Shown here: piece after piece, positions 9,301-13,861 of the stretch
How positions within the stretch are numbered: position 1 is the first letter of the stretch
How the letters are laid out: each line of letters begins with the position of its first letter
Origin: Gemmatimonadota bacterium
GTDB taxonomy: Bacteria > Gemmatimonadota > Gemmatimonadetes > Longimicrobiales > RSA9
Direction: 5' to 3'
Length of the DNA: 13,861 bases
Assembly: GCA_012027055.1 (NCBI GenBank)
Contig: VEPF01000187.1
Coordinates: 1 to 13,861 of the forward strand
Program-made: the position numbers and the translations under genes
Notes under the pieces: model-generated
Database searches by the model: none
What the model saw: only the letters and a program-made list of their open reading frames with translations
Told to the model about the DNA's origin: nothing

Positions 9301-10559
9301 CTGCCGCTGACGCTGGCGCTCACCCAGTCCGCGGCGGGTGCGAACGCGCCCACCGTGATGGTGCCGAGCGAGGCGAGCGTGCCCGCGCCGGTATTGGTGG
9401 CCTTCACCGCTTGCGCGGCCGGGAGCGCGGCATCGCCGCGCACCAGCCCGAACGAGAGCGTGCGGCCGCTCAGGGTCAGCTTGGGCGTCTCGATGGCGAG
9501 CGTGGCCTGCACGGTCTGGTCACCGCCGGCCTCGCTGTGCAGCCGGATGCTGGCCGTGTAGTTCCCCGGCCTGAGTGCGGCCGGGTTCGCGACCGCCGTT
9601 GCCCTGGTCGCGTCGATCGTGACCTGCAGCCAGTCGGCCCCACCGGCCCCGTAGCTGATCGACGCTACCTCGACCTTGCCCACGGCCGGGAACGAGCCTG
9701 CGCCCACATTGGAGAGCAGCACCGTCTGCGCCGGCGGCGCCGGCTCGCCGTACACGACCGAGTAGGCCAGCTTCGAGGTGGAAATGCCGAGCCGCGGGGT
9801 GCCCACGTTGAGCTGGACCGGCACGAACGCGGGCAGGGCCCGCGTCTCCTCCCCGGAAGGCGAAGCGAAGTTGAGTCGGGCCTGGTACAGACCGCCGGCC
9901 AGCGGGCCCGGCGTCGCCTGGACGCTGAAGGCGGGCGCCGTCTCGGTCCCGCCCGCGCGCACCACGGAGAGCCAGCCGGCAATGGCGCCTTCGTACTCCA
10001 CGGTGGGCGGATGCACCAGCAGCACTCCGTTCCCGCCGTTGCGCACCACCAGCGTCTGGCTCGAGGGCGGCTCGCCTGGCGCCGCCGTGAACGCGGCCGG
10101 GCTCACCGAGAACTCGAACTTGGCGCCCGGCAGCGTGCGCGCGTAGATCGCGACGCGCTTCAGCTCGGCCGCGCCCTCGCCCTTGAGGATCACCTCGGCG
10201 CGGTCGGCCTGGTCCTGCTCCTCATCGGCGTACGTGGGCCGGAGAATCAGCAGGGCGTTGTTCGCGTCCACGTTGACGATCCGGGCATCGAGCCAACCGA
10301 GGCGGCCCTCCTGGTAGTCCACCCCGCCCAGGCGCTGCACGGGGCCCAGGTTGCCGGCGCCGTTGTTGGAGATGCGCACCGTGTCGGCCACCACCATCCG
10401 GCCGCGGGCGAAGCGGAACAGCTGCACGGTGGGACGGTCGACCGCGAGCACGGCGGGCAGCGGCGCGTCCGGCGTCACCAGCCGGTCGCGCATGCAGGAA
10501 GCCGCGAGCAACAGTGCAGCAGTCGCGGCGAAGCCGGTCAGCAGGCGGAGCGTTTTCAT
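3372..10559 (-). CDS. Giant predicted lipoprotein of 22 tandem BACON/Ig-like domains
   Basis: A 2395-aa protein. It starts with a signal peptide (MKTLRLLTGF then a hydrophobic AATAALLLAA run) and an acceptable lipobox ending at C22, so it is probably a lipid-anchored envelope protein. From about residue 35 to the end it consists of 22 similar domains with no enzyme motif. The typical pattern is L.LS...VSF.A..GG..P..Q.V.ISN.G.GT, a [TS]YG.GASGWL core, GSLAAGTYTATVPV, then GG....V.VTL.V, which resembles BACON-type and other Ig-like beta-sandwiches. The first and last domains are the most diverged and may act as caps. Only two cysteines exist: C22, and C1544 at a position where related repeats have Phe. 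A longer frame adds 43 residues upstream (to 10688), but that extension lies inside the barrel gene and would hide the signal peptide, so ATG 10559 is preferred. An AGGGGGG tract just upstream can serve as ribosome binding site. The start is 1 nt after the barrel stop. A structural or adhesive role is inferred. Confidence 0.92.
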   Translation of the reverse strand: MKTLRLLTGFAATAALLLAASCMRDRLVTPDAPLPAVLAVDRPTVQLFRFARGRMVVADTVRISNNGAGNLGPVQRLGGVDYQEGRLGWLDARIVNVDANNALLILRPTYADEEQDQADRAEVILKGEGAAELKRVAIYARTLPGAKFEFSVSPAAFTAAPGEPPSSQTLVVRNGGNGVLLVHPPTVEYEGAIAGWLSVVRAGGTETAPAFSVQATPGPLAGGLYQARLNFASPSGEETRALPAFVPVQLNVGTPRLGISTSKLAYSVVYGEPAPPAQTVLLSNVGAGSFPAVGKVEVASISYGAGGADWLQVTIDATRATAVANPAALRPGNYTASIRLHSEAGGDQTVQATLAIETPKLTLSGRTLSFGLVRGDAALPAAQAVKATNTGAGTLASLGTITVGAFAPAADWVSASVSGRDVTVTPTAAAGNLAVGTHSTRLVVTSQFGGADTLSVTMAVSRGVDVPALALSTADLTFSAIRGDPAPPAQLVRAFNAGGGTLGALTLGSITYTGATGWLVPTLKDTTVTVSVTPAGLPAGTHEATLRVLSQNGGDGSVRVVLTVASPVLTLSATSVSFSSQVDGSAGATRTITLSNTGPGSLATLGSLAAGPVSYQSGSGWLSAALSGTTLTLTLSAVPGSAGSYEATVPVTSTYGGSAQVSVALTVAAAPTAPRLLGSPVSVSRFAVEGGANPAAQTLLISNGGGGTRGSPGATSSQAWLTATVSGSTVTLNAASGSLPAGTHTATVTVSSNPGGSESVSVTLEVKAPRLTLSSASASFQAVQGSGAATPSLVPITLSNTGGGNFDALGTVTLGTVTYSGASGWLSAQLSGGNVVNLTATPGSLAAGAYAATVPVNSVKDGSADIQVAFTVTPVPAAPDLLVSPAAVNFSAETGGSNPASQSVTISNAGGGGISDLGTLGVSTITYGAGASGWLGRTLSGSTVTVSVTTGSLAAGTYSASFNVTSTAGGAAEPVTVQFTVFDPARPADLTLAAAQVEFAAVAGGANPAQRAVSIYNSGADRLGTISMGAITYGAGASGWLSTSDVSNSALTLKPVLGSIGGGTYTARVIVNSQYGGADTVDVTLRVGQPDLKLNPASAKFAAVAGGGNPSGQSILAGNAGAGTFSDLGTITKGTVTYGAGASGWLSASVNGSSIDLSVTTGSLAAGTYTATFPVTAANGGADETASVQFDVVADSSAATLALGNAQLEFAAVVGGADPAARTVAIFNRGTGDLGAISVGTITYGPGASGWLGASASSTQLTVTPTVGSLAAATYTATVPVNSANGGSASLAVTMVVGAPNLAVSTSAVSFAGTARGADPDKQVVLLSNAGAGTFASLGTVSLGTITYGAGASGWLSRTLSSSSLELSAAVGSLGAGVYTASFAVSSTAGGDETINVTFEVVPEAAPPLLSLAYTQVDFSAVVGSSSPAAKTVGVQNLGSGSLGTISVGTITYGPGASGWLGASASSSAITLTPSTGSLTAGTYTATVPVNSVNGGSTSVAVTLRVGVPDLTLSTGSVSFAATAGGSAPASQLVRISNAGAGTCDQLGTITLGSITYGPGASGWLTRNRTGADLQLGATSTGLAAGTYSASFSVSSTAGGSENMTVSITIAPTADAPVLALSATTVSFNAVRGAPAPAPVTISISNSGGGSAEALGTLSLGTIVYGSGSGWLGTPQIVGNVLTLTPVTSGLNEGSYSATVPVRSQSGGNQSLSVTLNVVKPVLTASALSLSFTALAGGSAPGGQNLTLSNTGGGTFADLGTLAVQSVIYGAGATGWLSSPRAATGIASSTVGFEVTPTGLAAGSYSAQVVLSSQYGGNQTVAVTLSIVRETDPARLVLSVPTLRFSALVGGANPEPQAVELANAGGGTLGSITVDNPSYGAGASGWLSASLGGTTVSVRAVTGTLAKGTYTASIPINSTGGGAARLDVTFVVGSPRITLTPRTVSFADTLGGAGPAPATVNVANTGGGTMESLGTISVLPPVYAGDVTGWLGAARDGTSGSITLTATTAGLAARPTPYEARVLVNSTYGGQDTVAVAFTVAPGGAPPRLSLSLDTLAFAGLIGQPNPAPQEVVGFNSGGGSLGALGITGIQYAGSATGWLTISIEGLRLIMTPVAASLAAGQYRARVVVASANGGSDSLQVVLDLGQPVLRLSTRAITFSDTVGSREILRSQVFLSNTGAGTRTDLGRIELGTVSYSAGATGWLSTTPLPGQTVDGFLASVETKAANVPEGTFVAKLPFRSQWGGTDTLAVTLSARRPDRSFDLPTIELVRTTVVNGAPVTQKLAGDSAVVTATARSAAQVALRIGVRNAADTRLTLSGLRVGMPTYTSGKSGWISGAFLDKTSATLASPAELFVAIEPATLDPGRYEAQLVVRSEAAGLAQVAPVTLRVVLVVQ
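3375..10457 (-). repeat. Array of 22 tandem about 100-115-aa domain repeats
   Basis: Domain limits, in residues of the giant lipoprotein: 35-144, 145-253, 254-357, 358-463, 464-565, 566-673, 674-767, 768-878, 879-988, 989-1088, 1089-1197, 1198-1298, 1299-1407, 1408-1507, 1508-1616, 1617-1719, 1720-1833, 1834-1933, 1934-2046, 2047-2146, 2147-2261, 2262-2395. The limits were set by the recurring L.LS...VSF opening strand and the GWL and AGTYTA landmarks. Domain 7 (674-767) is the shortest, having lost the segment before the GWL-equivalent AWL. Sequence similarity is highest in the middle of the array and lowest at both ends. Confidence 0.9.
3777..7925 (-). repeat. Two-domain super-repeat (about 210 aa, 630 bp)
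   Basis: From residue 879 to 2261 the domain lengths alternate: 110, 100, 109, 101, 109, 100, 109, 103, 114, 100, 113, 100, 115. Most long domains have an extra DLGT-like segment after the N.G.GT turn and end in a Pro/Ala-rich or charged linker (VPEAAP, APTADA, RETDP). Short domains mostly lack that segment and end in VG before the next domain. Examples of near-copies one unit apart are residues 1237-1258 and 1446-1467, identical over 22 residues (nt 6786-6851 and 6159-6224). A 28-bp exact DNA repeat (6502-6529 and 7765-7792) is two units apart. This shows growth by duplication of domain pairs. Confidence 0.85.
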
Positions 10560-10560
10560 G

Positions 10561-11922
10561 CTAGAAGCCCCCCTGTAAGCCAATGGTCCAGAGTACGTTT
10601 CCGCGCAGCCCGCCATCGTTGAGCGGGACCAACGCGCTACCCACCAGCGCGAACTGACCCAGGCGGAACTTGAACCCCAGGCTGCCATCGAGCTGGTGAT
10701 CGCGCAGCGTGGGCAGGTTCGAGGTGGCCACCTGCCGGGTCGTGCCCTGCGCGTCGCGGATCGATACCTCCCGCCGCACCAGCTGCCGGGACCCGAACGG
10801 CACCTGTGCCAGCGCCTCTGCCGCGAGCGTCAGCCGAGCCGACGTCCGGTGGTCCACGCCCAGCGCCGCGACCAGCGCGTTCCGCTGTCCGTCCCCGCCG
10901 CGCAACGCCGCGCCCAGGTTGCCGTTGGTGGCGAATCCGCCGCCCAGGTCCGCCGAGAAGACGCCGCTCGCACCGGCCCAGACGCCGCCCGGGCCGAGGA
11001 AGTCCTCGTCCTTCGCGGTGGGCAGCCGCACGTCCCCAATCACGGCCAGGCCTACGCGGCTCTCGGTGGCGGTGAGCCGGTACTTCGCCTTGAGCGCCAC
11101 GGCCCCCAGGCCGGTGGCCTCCTGCCGGTCCAGGACGGAGCGTTCCTGGAGCTTCGGGTCCTCGGCCGGTCCGCCGAACGAGAAGCCCGCGGCCGGGTCG
11201 TCGCCCGCGCCGATCATGATCCGGGCATCGCTGAAGCCGGAGAGCGTGACTCGTACCACCGGCACCAGCACGCTGAGGTCGAGGCGATCGGTGATGCCGG
11301 CGGTGAAGAACAGGTTGGCTACGCTGGCATCGAAGCCCAGGTGCGTGGCCACCGCCAGGTAGGTGCGCTCGATTGCGGGATCGCCCAGCGGCGGTCCGGT
11401 CGGGGGCAGGTCGCGCTGCACCACGTTGAACTCGAGCCCGTCGAGCGAGACGCCGCGCAGCTGCTCGAACCGCAGTGTGGTCAGGTTGGCACCGATCAGG
11501 AACTTGCCCTGCCCGAGCGTGACCGCGCGGTCCGCGAGGATCGGCCCGAGCGACGTCTCCTCGTTCCGCACCGGCACCCCCAGCTCGCTCAGCCGGAATG
11601 TCTCACCGCTCCCCGCGGACGGCGCCGGCACGGTCGCGATGCCCTGCGCGATCGCCGCCTGCAGGAACACCGTCAGCTCCCGGGCGGTCGCGTTGGCGTT
11701 GGTGCTGAACGCCTCCTGGGCGAAGTCCGGCGTCCCGCTGCCGCTCTTCAGGCAGAACAGGACGTCCGCGCCGCAACCGGAACCGAACGTGAACAGTTGG
11801 CCGAACCGGGCCCGCAATCCCCCGCTCTGGCCGCTCGCGGGAGCGGCGGCGCACAGGCTGCAGGCCACCACCGCTGCCACCGCGGCGTGGAGTCTGGGCA
11901 TGCGAAAGCGCGCGCATGACAT
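10561..11922 (-). CDS. Predicted outer-membrane beta-barrel protein
   Basis: A 453-aa exported protein. An Arg-containing start (SCARFRMPRLH) leads into a hydrophobic stretch (AAVAAVVACSLCAAA) and a likely signal peptidase I site near ASG-Q (residues 29-32). The mature part has many short alternating strands with Gly/aromatic turns and ends in ...WTIGLQGGF; a terminal Phe is typical of outer-membrane proteins recognised by the BAM complex. The pattern recalls the broad 'MetA-pathway of phenol degradation'-like barrel/transporter group, but I cannot name a substrate. C50 and C57 near the mature N-terminus could form a disulfide. ATG 11922 is chosen because it follows GGAAA closely and lies about 42 nt after a predicted transcription start; ATG 11901 (446 aa) is a close alternative. 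An in-frame start at 12006 would overlap the promoter. It is the first gene of an apparent operon with the giant lipoprotein. Confidence 0.82.
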   Translation of the reverse strand: MSCARFRMPRLHAAVAAVVACSLCAAAPASGQSGGLRARFGQLFTFGSGCGADVLFCLKSGSGTPDFAQEAFSTNANATARELTVFLQAAIAQGIATVPAPSAGSGETFRLSELGVPVRNEETSLGPILADRAVTLGQGKFLIGANLTTLRFEQLRGVSLDGLEFNVVQRDLPPTGPPLGDPAIERTYLAVATHLGFDASVANLFFTAGITDRLDLSVLVPVVRVTLSGFSDARIMIGAGDDPAAGFSFGGPAEDPKLQERSVLDRQEATGLGAVALKAKYRLTATESRVGLAVIGDVRLPTAKDEDFLGPGGVWAGASGVFSADLGGGFATNGNLGAALRGGDGQRNALVAALGVDHRTSARLTLAAEALAQVPFGSRQLVRREVSIRDAQGTTRQVATSNLPTLRDHQLDGSLGFKFRLGQFALVGSALVPLNDGGLRGNVLWTIGLQGGF

Positions 11923-11970
11923 GGTTTCCGCAGTTGGTTGGCTGGACGGCGCTGACGGACCGCAGTTTCT

Positions 11971-11999
11971 AGAATAGGAGGCGCCCGGGCGCGGTCCAA
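11971..11999 (-). promoter_or_regulatory. Candidate sigma70-type promoter for the barrel/lipoprotein pair
   Basis: On the minus strand, TTGGAC (11994-11999) and TATTCT (11971-11976) are exactly 17 bases apart. Matches to consensus are modest (3/6 and 4/6), but spacing is ideal and this is one of few AT-rich spots in the gap. The start of transcription would fall about 42 nt before ATG 11922. A 12-bp palindrome, GCGCCCGGGCGC (11981-11992), fills most of the spacer, and GGACCGC (11957-11963) is inverted at 11991-11997, so a bound regulator could block the promoter. On the plus strand, TAGAAT (11970-11975) overlaps the same -10 but has no clear -35. Confidence 0.45.
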
Positions 12000-12014
12000 T
12001 AGGCAAATAGTCAT

Positions 12015-12148
12015 ATGCCGCGCACGGACGCCCCTGCGGCCGCGCCCCATGCCACCAGGCGCTCGGTCGAGAATGTTGCGCGACCTCGGAGCGGGCTGAA
12101 GATTGCGCGCGATCTGCAGCCGGCGCCTGGCCGCGGCATGCCGCGCAC
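12015..12148 (+). promoter_or_regulatory. 14-bp palindrome and repeated half-site upstream of the permease
   Basis: CGCGGCATGCCGCG (12132-12145) is a perfect 14-bp palindrome, ending 31 bases before the permease start. The sequence ATGCCGCGCAC, which covers its right half, occurs as an 11-bp direct repeat at 12015-12025 and 12138-12148. A full site plus a distant half-site about 123 bp upstream is a common layout for dimeric repressors. No regulator gene is seen in the window, so this is only a candidate operator. Confidence 0.4.
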
Positions 12149-12176
12149 CGGAAACCTCTTCTGAGGCCGAACCCAC

Positions 12177-13622
12177 GTGAAGCAAGCTGCTGGCGCGCCG
12201 GCCACGGCGCAGGAACCGACCGGCTTCCGCCGGGAGCTGTCGCTGCTGGATGCCACCATGCTGGTCGTCGGCACGATGATCGGCTCGGGTATCTTCATCG
12301 TCTCCGCCGACATCGGCCGGCAGATGGGCGGACCCGGCTGGCTGCTGCTGGTCTGGCTGGTGTCGGGCGTCATGACCATGCTGGGCGCGCTGGCCTACGC
12401 CGAGCTGGCGGCAGCCATGCCCAGGGCGGGCGGCCAGTACGTGTTCCTGCGCGAGGGGCTCGGCCACCTGCCCGGGTTCCTGTACGGCTGGACGCTGTTC
12501 ACGGTGATCCAGACCGGCACCATCGCGGCCGTGGCGGTGGCCTTCGCGCGCTTTGCGGGCGTGTTCTTCCCGACGATCACGCCGGATGTATTCCTGCGCA
12601 TGGGTCGCCTCCCGATGCCGGGCGGCGAGGTGGAGATCGGGCTCTCCTACCAGCGGCTGCTCGGGATCGCGGTGATCGCGCTGCTCACCTGGGTGAACGT
12701 GCGCGGGCTGCGGGAGGCGAAGTGGGTGCAGAACACGTTCACCATAGCCAAGACCGGCGGCCTGATCGCGCTGGTGCTGATCGGGCTCACCATTGGCCGC
12801 CACCCCGATGCCCTCGCCGCCAACTTCACGAACATGTTCCACGGCGCGCCGACCGGCACGGCCCTGCTGCTCGCGTTCAGCGCCGCGATGGTGGGCGCGC
12901 TCTTCTCATCCGATTCCTGGAACAACGTCACGTTCGCGGCGGCGGAAGTGCGCTCCCCGGAGCGCAACCTGCCGCGCGCGCTGGCGCTGGGCACCGGCCT
13001 GGTAACGGTGCTCTACCTGCTCGCGAATTTCGCCTACCTGTCGGTGCTCACCATGCCCGAGATCCAGGGCGCACCGCAGGACCGGGTCGGGACGCTGGCC
13101 ATGGAGCACACCTTCGGGGCGGTGGGCCAGTACCTGATGGCGGGCACCATCCTGATCTCGACGTTCGGCTGCATCAACGGCCTGATCCTGGCCGGCGCCC
13201 GCGTGTTTTACACCATGGCGCGGGACCGCCTGTTCTTCGCGCGCGCCGGCGTGCTCTCCCCGACGCGGCACGTGCCCACCTGGGCGCTGGTGACCCAGGG
13301 GATCTGGACCGCGTGCCTGGCGCTCACCGGCACCTACGGGCAGCTGCTGGATTACGTCATCTTCGCCAACCTGGTCTTCTACGCGCTGACCACGCTGGCC
13401 CTGTTCCGGCTGCGCCGCACCCAGCCCGGCCTGGCGCGTCCGTACCGGGCCATCGGGTACCCGGTGCTGCCCGCGCTCTACCTGCTCTCGGCGGGCGCGC
13501 TGGCCGTGACCCTCCTGTTCGCCAAGCCCGTATACACGTTCTCGGGCCTGGTGCTGGTACTGCTCGGCATCCCGGTCTACTTCCTCTGGCGCGGCTCCCG
13601 GAACGGGGCTGCGCAGTCCTGA
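12177..13622 (+). CDS. APC-superfamily amino acid permease (LAT/SLC7-like)
   Basis: A 481-aa inner-membrane transporter with about 12 hydrophobic helices. TM1 contains the broken-helix substrate motif GTMIGSGIF (32-40). Other family marks are LAYAELAAAMPRAGGQYVFLRE (73-94, given here only as family signature), ALFSSDSWNNVTF in TM6, the loop EVRSPERNLPRAL (257-269), and ARVFYTMARDRLFF (341-354). These fit the L-type amino acid transporter branch of APC; the substrate cannot be read from sequence. The start is GTG 12177: an in-frame TGA lies at 12162-12164, and the next ATG is inside TM1. TGAGG (12162-12166) is a possible ribosome binding site. It is divergent from the barrel gene, and an exported protein begins 5 bases after its stop, suggesting co-transcription. 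Confidence 0.95.
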   Translation: MKQAAGAPATAQEPTGFRRELSLLDATMLVVGTMIGSGIFIVSADIGRQMGGPGWLLLVWLVSGVMTMLGALAYAELAAAMPRAGGQYVFLREGLGHLPGFLYGWTLFTVIQTGTIAAVAVAFARFAGVFFPTITPDVFLRMGRLPMPGGEVEIGLSYQRLLGIAVIALLTWVNVRGLREAKWVQNTFTIAKTGGLIALVLIGLTIGRHPDALAANFTNMFHGAPTGTALLLAFSAAMVGALFSSDSWNNVTFAAAEVRSPERNLPRALALGTGLVTVLYLLANFAYLSVLTMPEIQGAPQDRVGTLAMEHTFGAVGQYLMAGTILISTFGCINGLILAGARVFYTMARDRLFFARAGVLSPTRHVPTWALVTQGIWTACLALTGTYGQLLDYVIFANLVFYALTTLALFRLRRTQPGLARPYRAIGYPVLPALYLLSAGALAVTLLFAKPVYTFSGLVLVLLGIPVYFLWRGSRNGAAQS

Positions 13623-13627
13623 GGGCC

Positions 13628-13861
13628 ATGCGGCCGCACGCGCGCGCCCTGCTCGCGGCCGGGTTGCTGGCCGCGGGCGCCGCGCGCGGCGGCGCGGCGC
13701 AGGCGGTGACCGGCGAGGTGCGGAGTGAGGAGGAGGGGCGGCCCATCGCGGGCGCCCGGCTGCTGCTCCTGAACGACGTCGGCACCCCCGTCGATTCCGC
13801 CCTGGCCGATGCCGCCGGCCGCTTCCGGCTCGCGGCCCCCGCGCCCGGCAGCTGCACGCTC
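13628..13861 (+). CDS. Exported protein with carboxypeptidase-regulatory-like domain, N-terminal part (runs off window)
   Basis: The visible 78 residues begin MRPHARALLAAGLLAAGAAR, a signal peptide with likely cleavage around GGAAQ. A beta-sandwich of the carboxypeptidase regulatory-like type follows: VTGEVRSEEEGRPIAGARLLL and then DSALADAAGRFRLAAP, i.e. the 'G.V....g.pl.gA.v.l......t.tD..G.F.l' pattern. In this type of bacterium such domains often precede TonB-dependent receptor barrels or occur alone in surface proteins; which applies cannot be told because the 3' end is missing. GAGGG overlaps the permease stop with only two bases before ATG 13628, an unusually short spacing. The gap to the permease is 5 bp, so the two are probably one operon. 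Confidence 0.75.
   Translation, partial: MRPHARALLAAGLLAAGAARGGAAQAVTGEVRSEEEGRPIAGARLLLLNDVGTPVDSALADAAGRFRLAAPAPGSCTL

Noticed and set aside
3375..10457. CRISPR or mobile-element explanation for the repeats
   Set aside because: The period is about 300-345 bp, in frame and degenerate, encoding protein domains; there are no short identical repeats with unique spacers and no transposase.
8328..10622. 764-aa open frame on the plus strand opposite the giant gene
   Set aside because: Its product is a low-complexity Arg/Gly/Ala-rich string without domains, as expected for the antisense of a GC-rich repeat gene. The minus-strand frame has a signal peptide and clear repeats.
10560..10688. Upstream extension of the giant lipoprotein by 43 residues
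   Set aside because: It lies wholly within the barrel coding region, and the secretory signal begins at the internal Met (10559) with its own AGGGGGG tract.
11748..12842. 364-aa minus-strand frame across the divergent gap
   Set aside because: It overlaps the permease antisense, the promoter and the barrel start in another frame, and has no domain-like content.
13357..13857. 166-aa minus-strand frame at the right end
   Set aside because: It is an Arg/Ala/Pro-rich shadow of the permease end and of the exported protein.

Overview
This is a GC-rich window with five complete or partial protein genes on the plus strand and two on the minus strand. No rRNA, tRNA, CRISPR array, transposase or phage gene is visible. 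The content suggests a free-living, high-GC Gram-negative bacterium: a TonB C-terminal domain, an outer-membrane beta-barrel, a giant predicted lipoprotein, and a eukaryotic-like Ser/Thr kinase with zinc ribbons and Big2-type ectodomains. Gemmatimonadota is my best guess from gene style; this is an inference and not a proven placement.

Layout from left to right. (1) Positions 2-301 hold the 3' end of a TonB-type energy transducer. (2) A 134-bp gap carries several small inverted repeats. (3) Positions 436-3288 encode a 950-aa transmembrane Ser/Thr kinase. Its cytoplasmic half has two zinc ribbons and a complete catalytic domain. Its exported half has three Big2-like domains, one BACON-like domain and an NTF2-like tail. 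(4) A short convergent gap holds an 11-bp hairpin. (5) On the minus strand, a barrel gene (10561-11922) is followed after 1 nt by a giant gene (3372-10559). The giant gene encodes a 2395-aa predicted lipoprotein made almost entirely of 22 tandem beta-sandwich domains of about 100-115 aa. (6) A 254-bp divergent gap holds a candidate promoter for the minus-strand pair and a 14-bp palindrome in front of the plus-strand transporter. (7) Positions 12177-13622 encode an APC-superfamily amino acid permease. Five bases later an exported protein with a carboxypeptidase-regulatory-like domain starts and runs off the window.

The most interesting part is the kinase / giant lipoprotein / barrel block. The barrel and the giant lipoprotein look like a translationally coupled cell-envelope pair. 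The fourth ectodomain of the convergent kinase is clearly the same domain type as the repeats of the giant protein. From residue 879 on, the giant protein alternates strictly between long (about 109-115 aa) and short (100-103 aa) domains, so its true duplication unit is a two-domain block of about 210 aa (630 bp). A working hypothesis is a surface or periplasmic stalk sensed by, or evolutionarily linked to, the kinase. The sequence shows domain sharing and gene adjacency; a functional link is inference.
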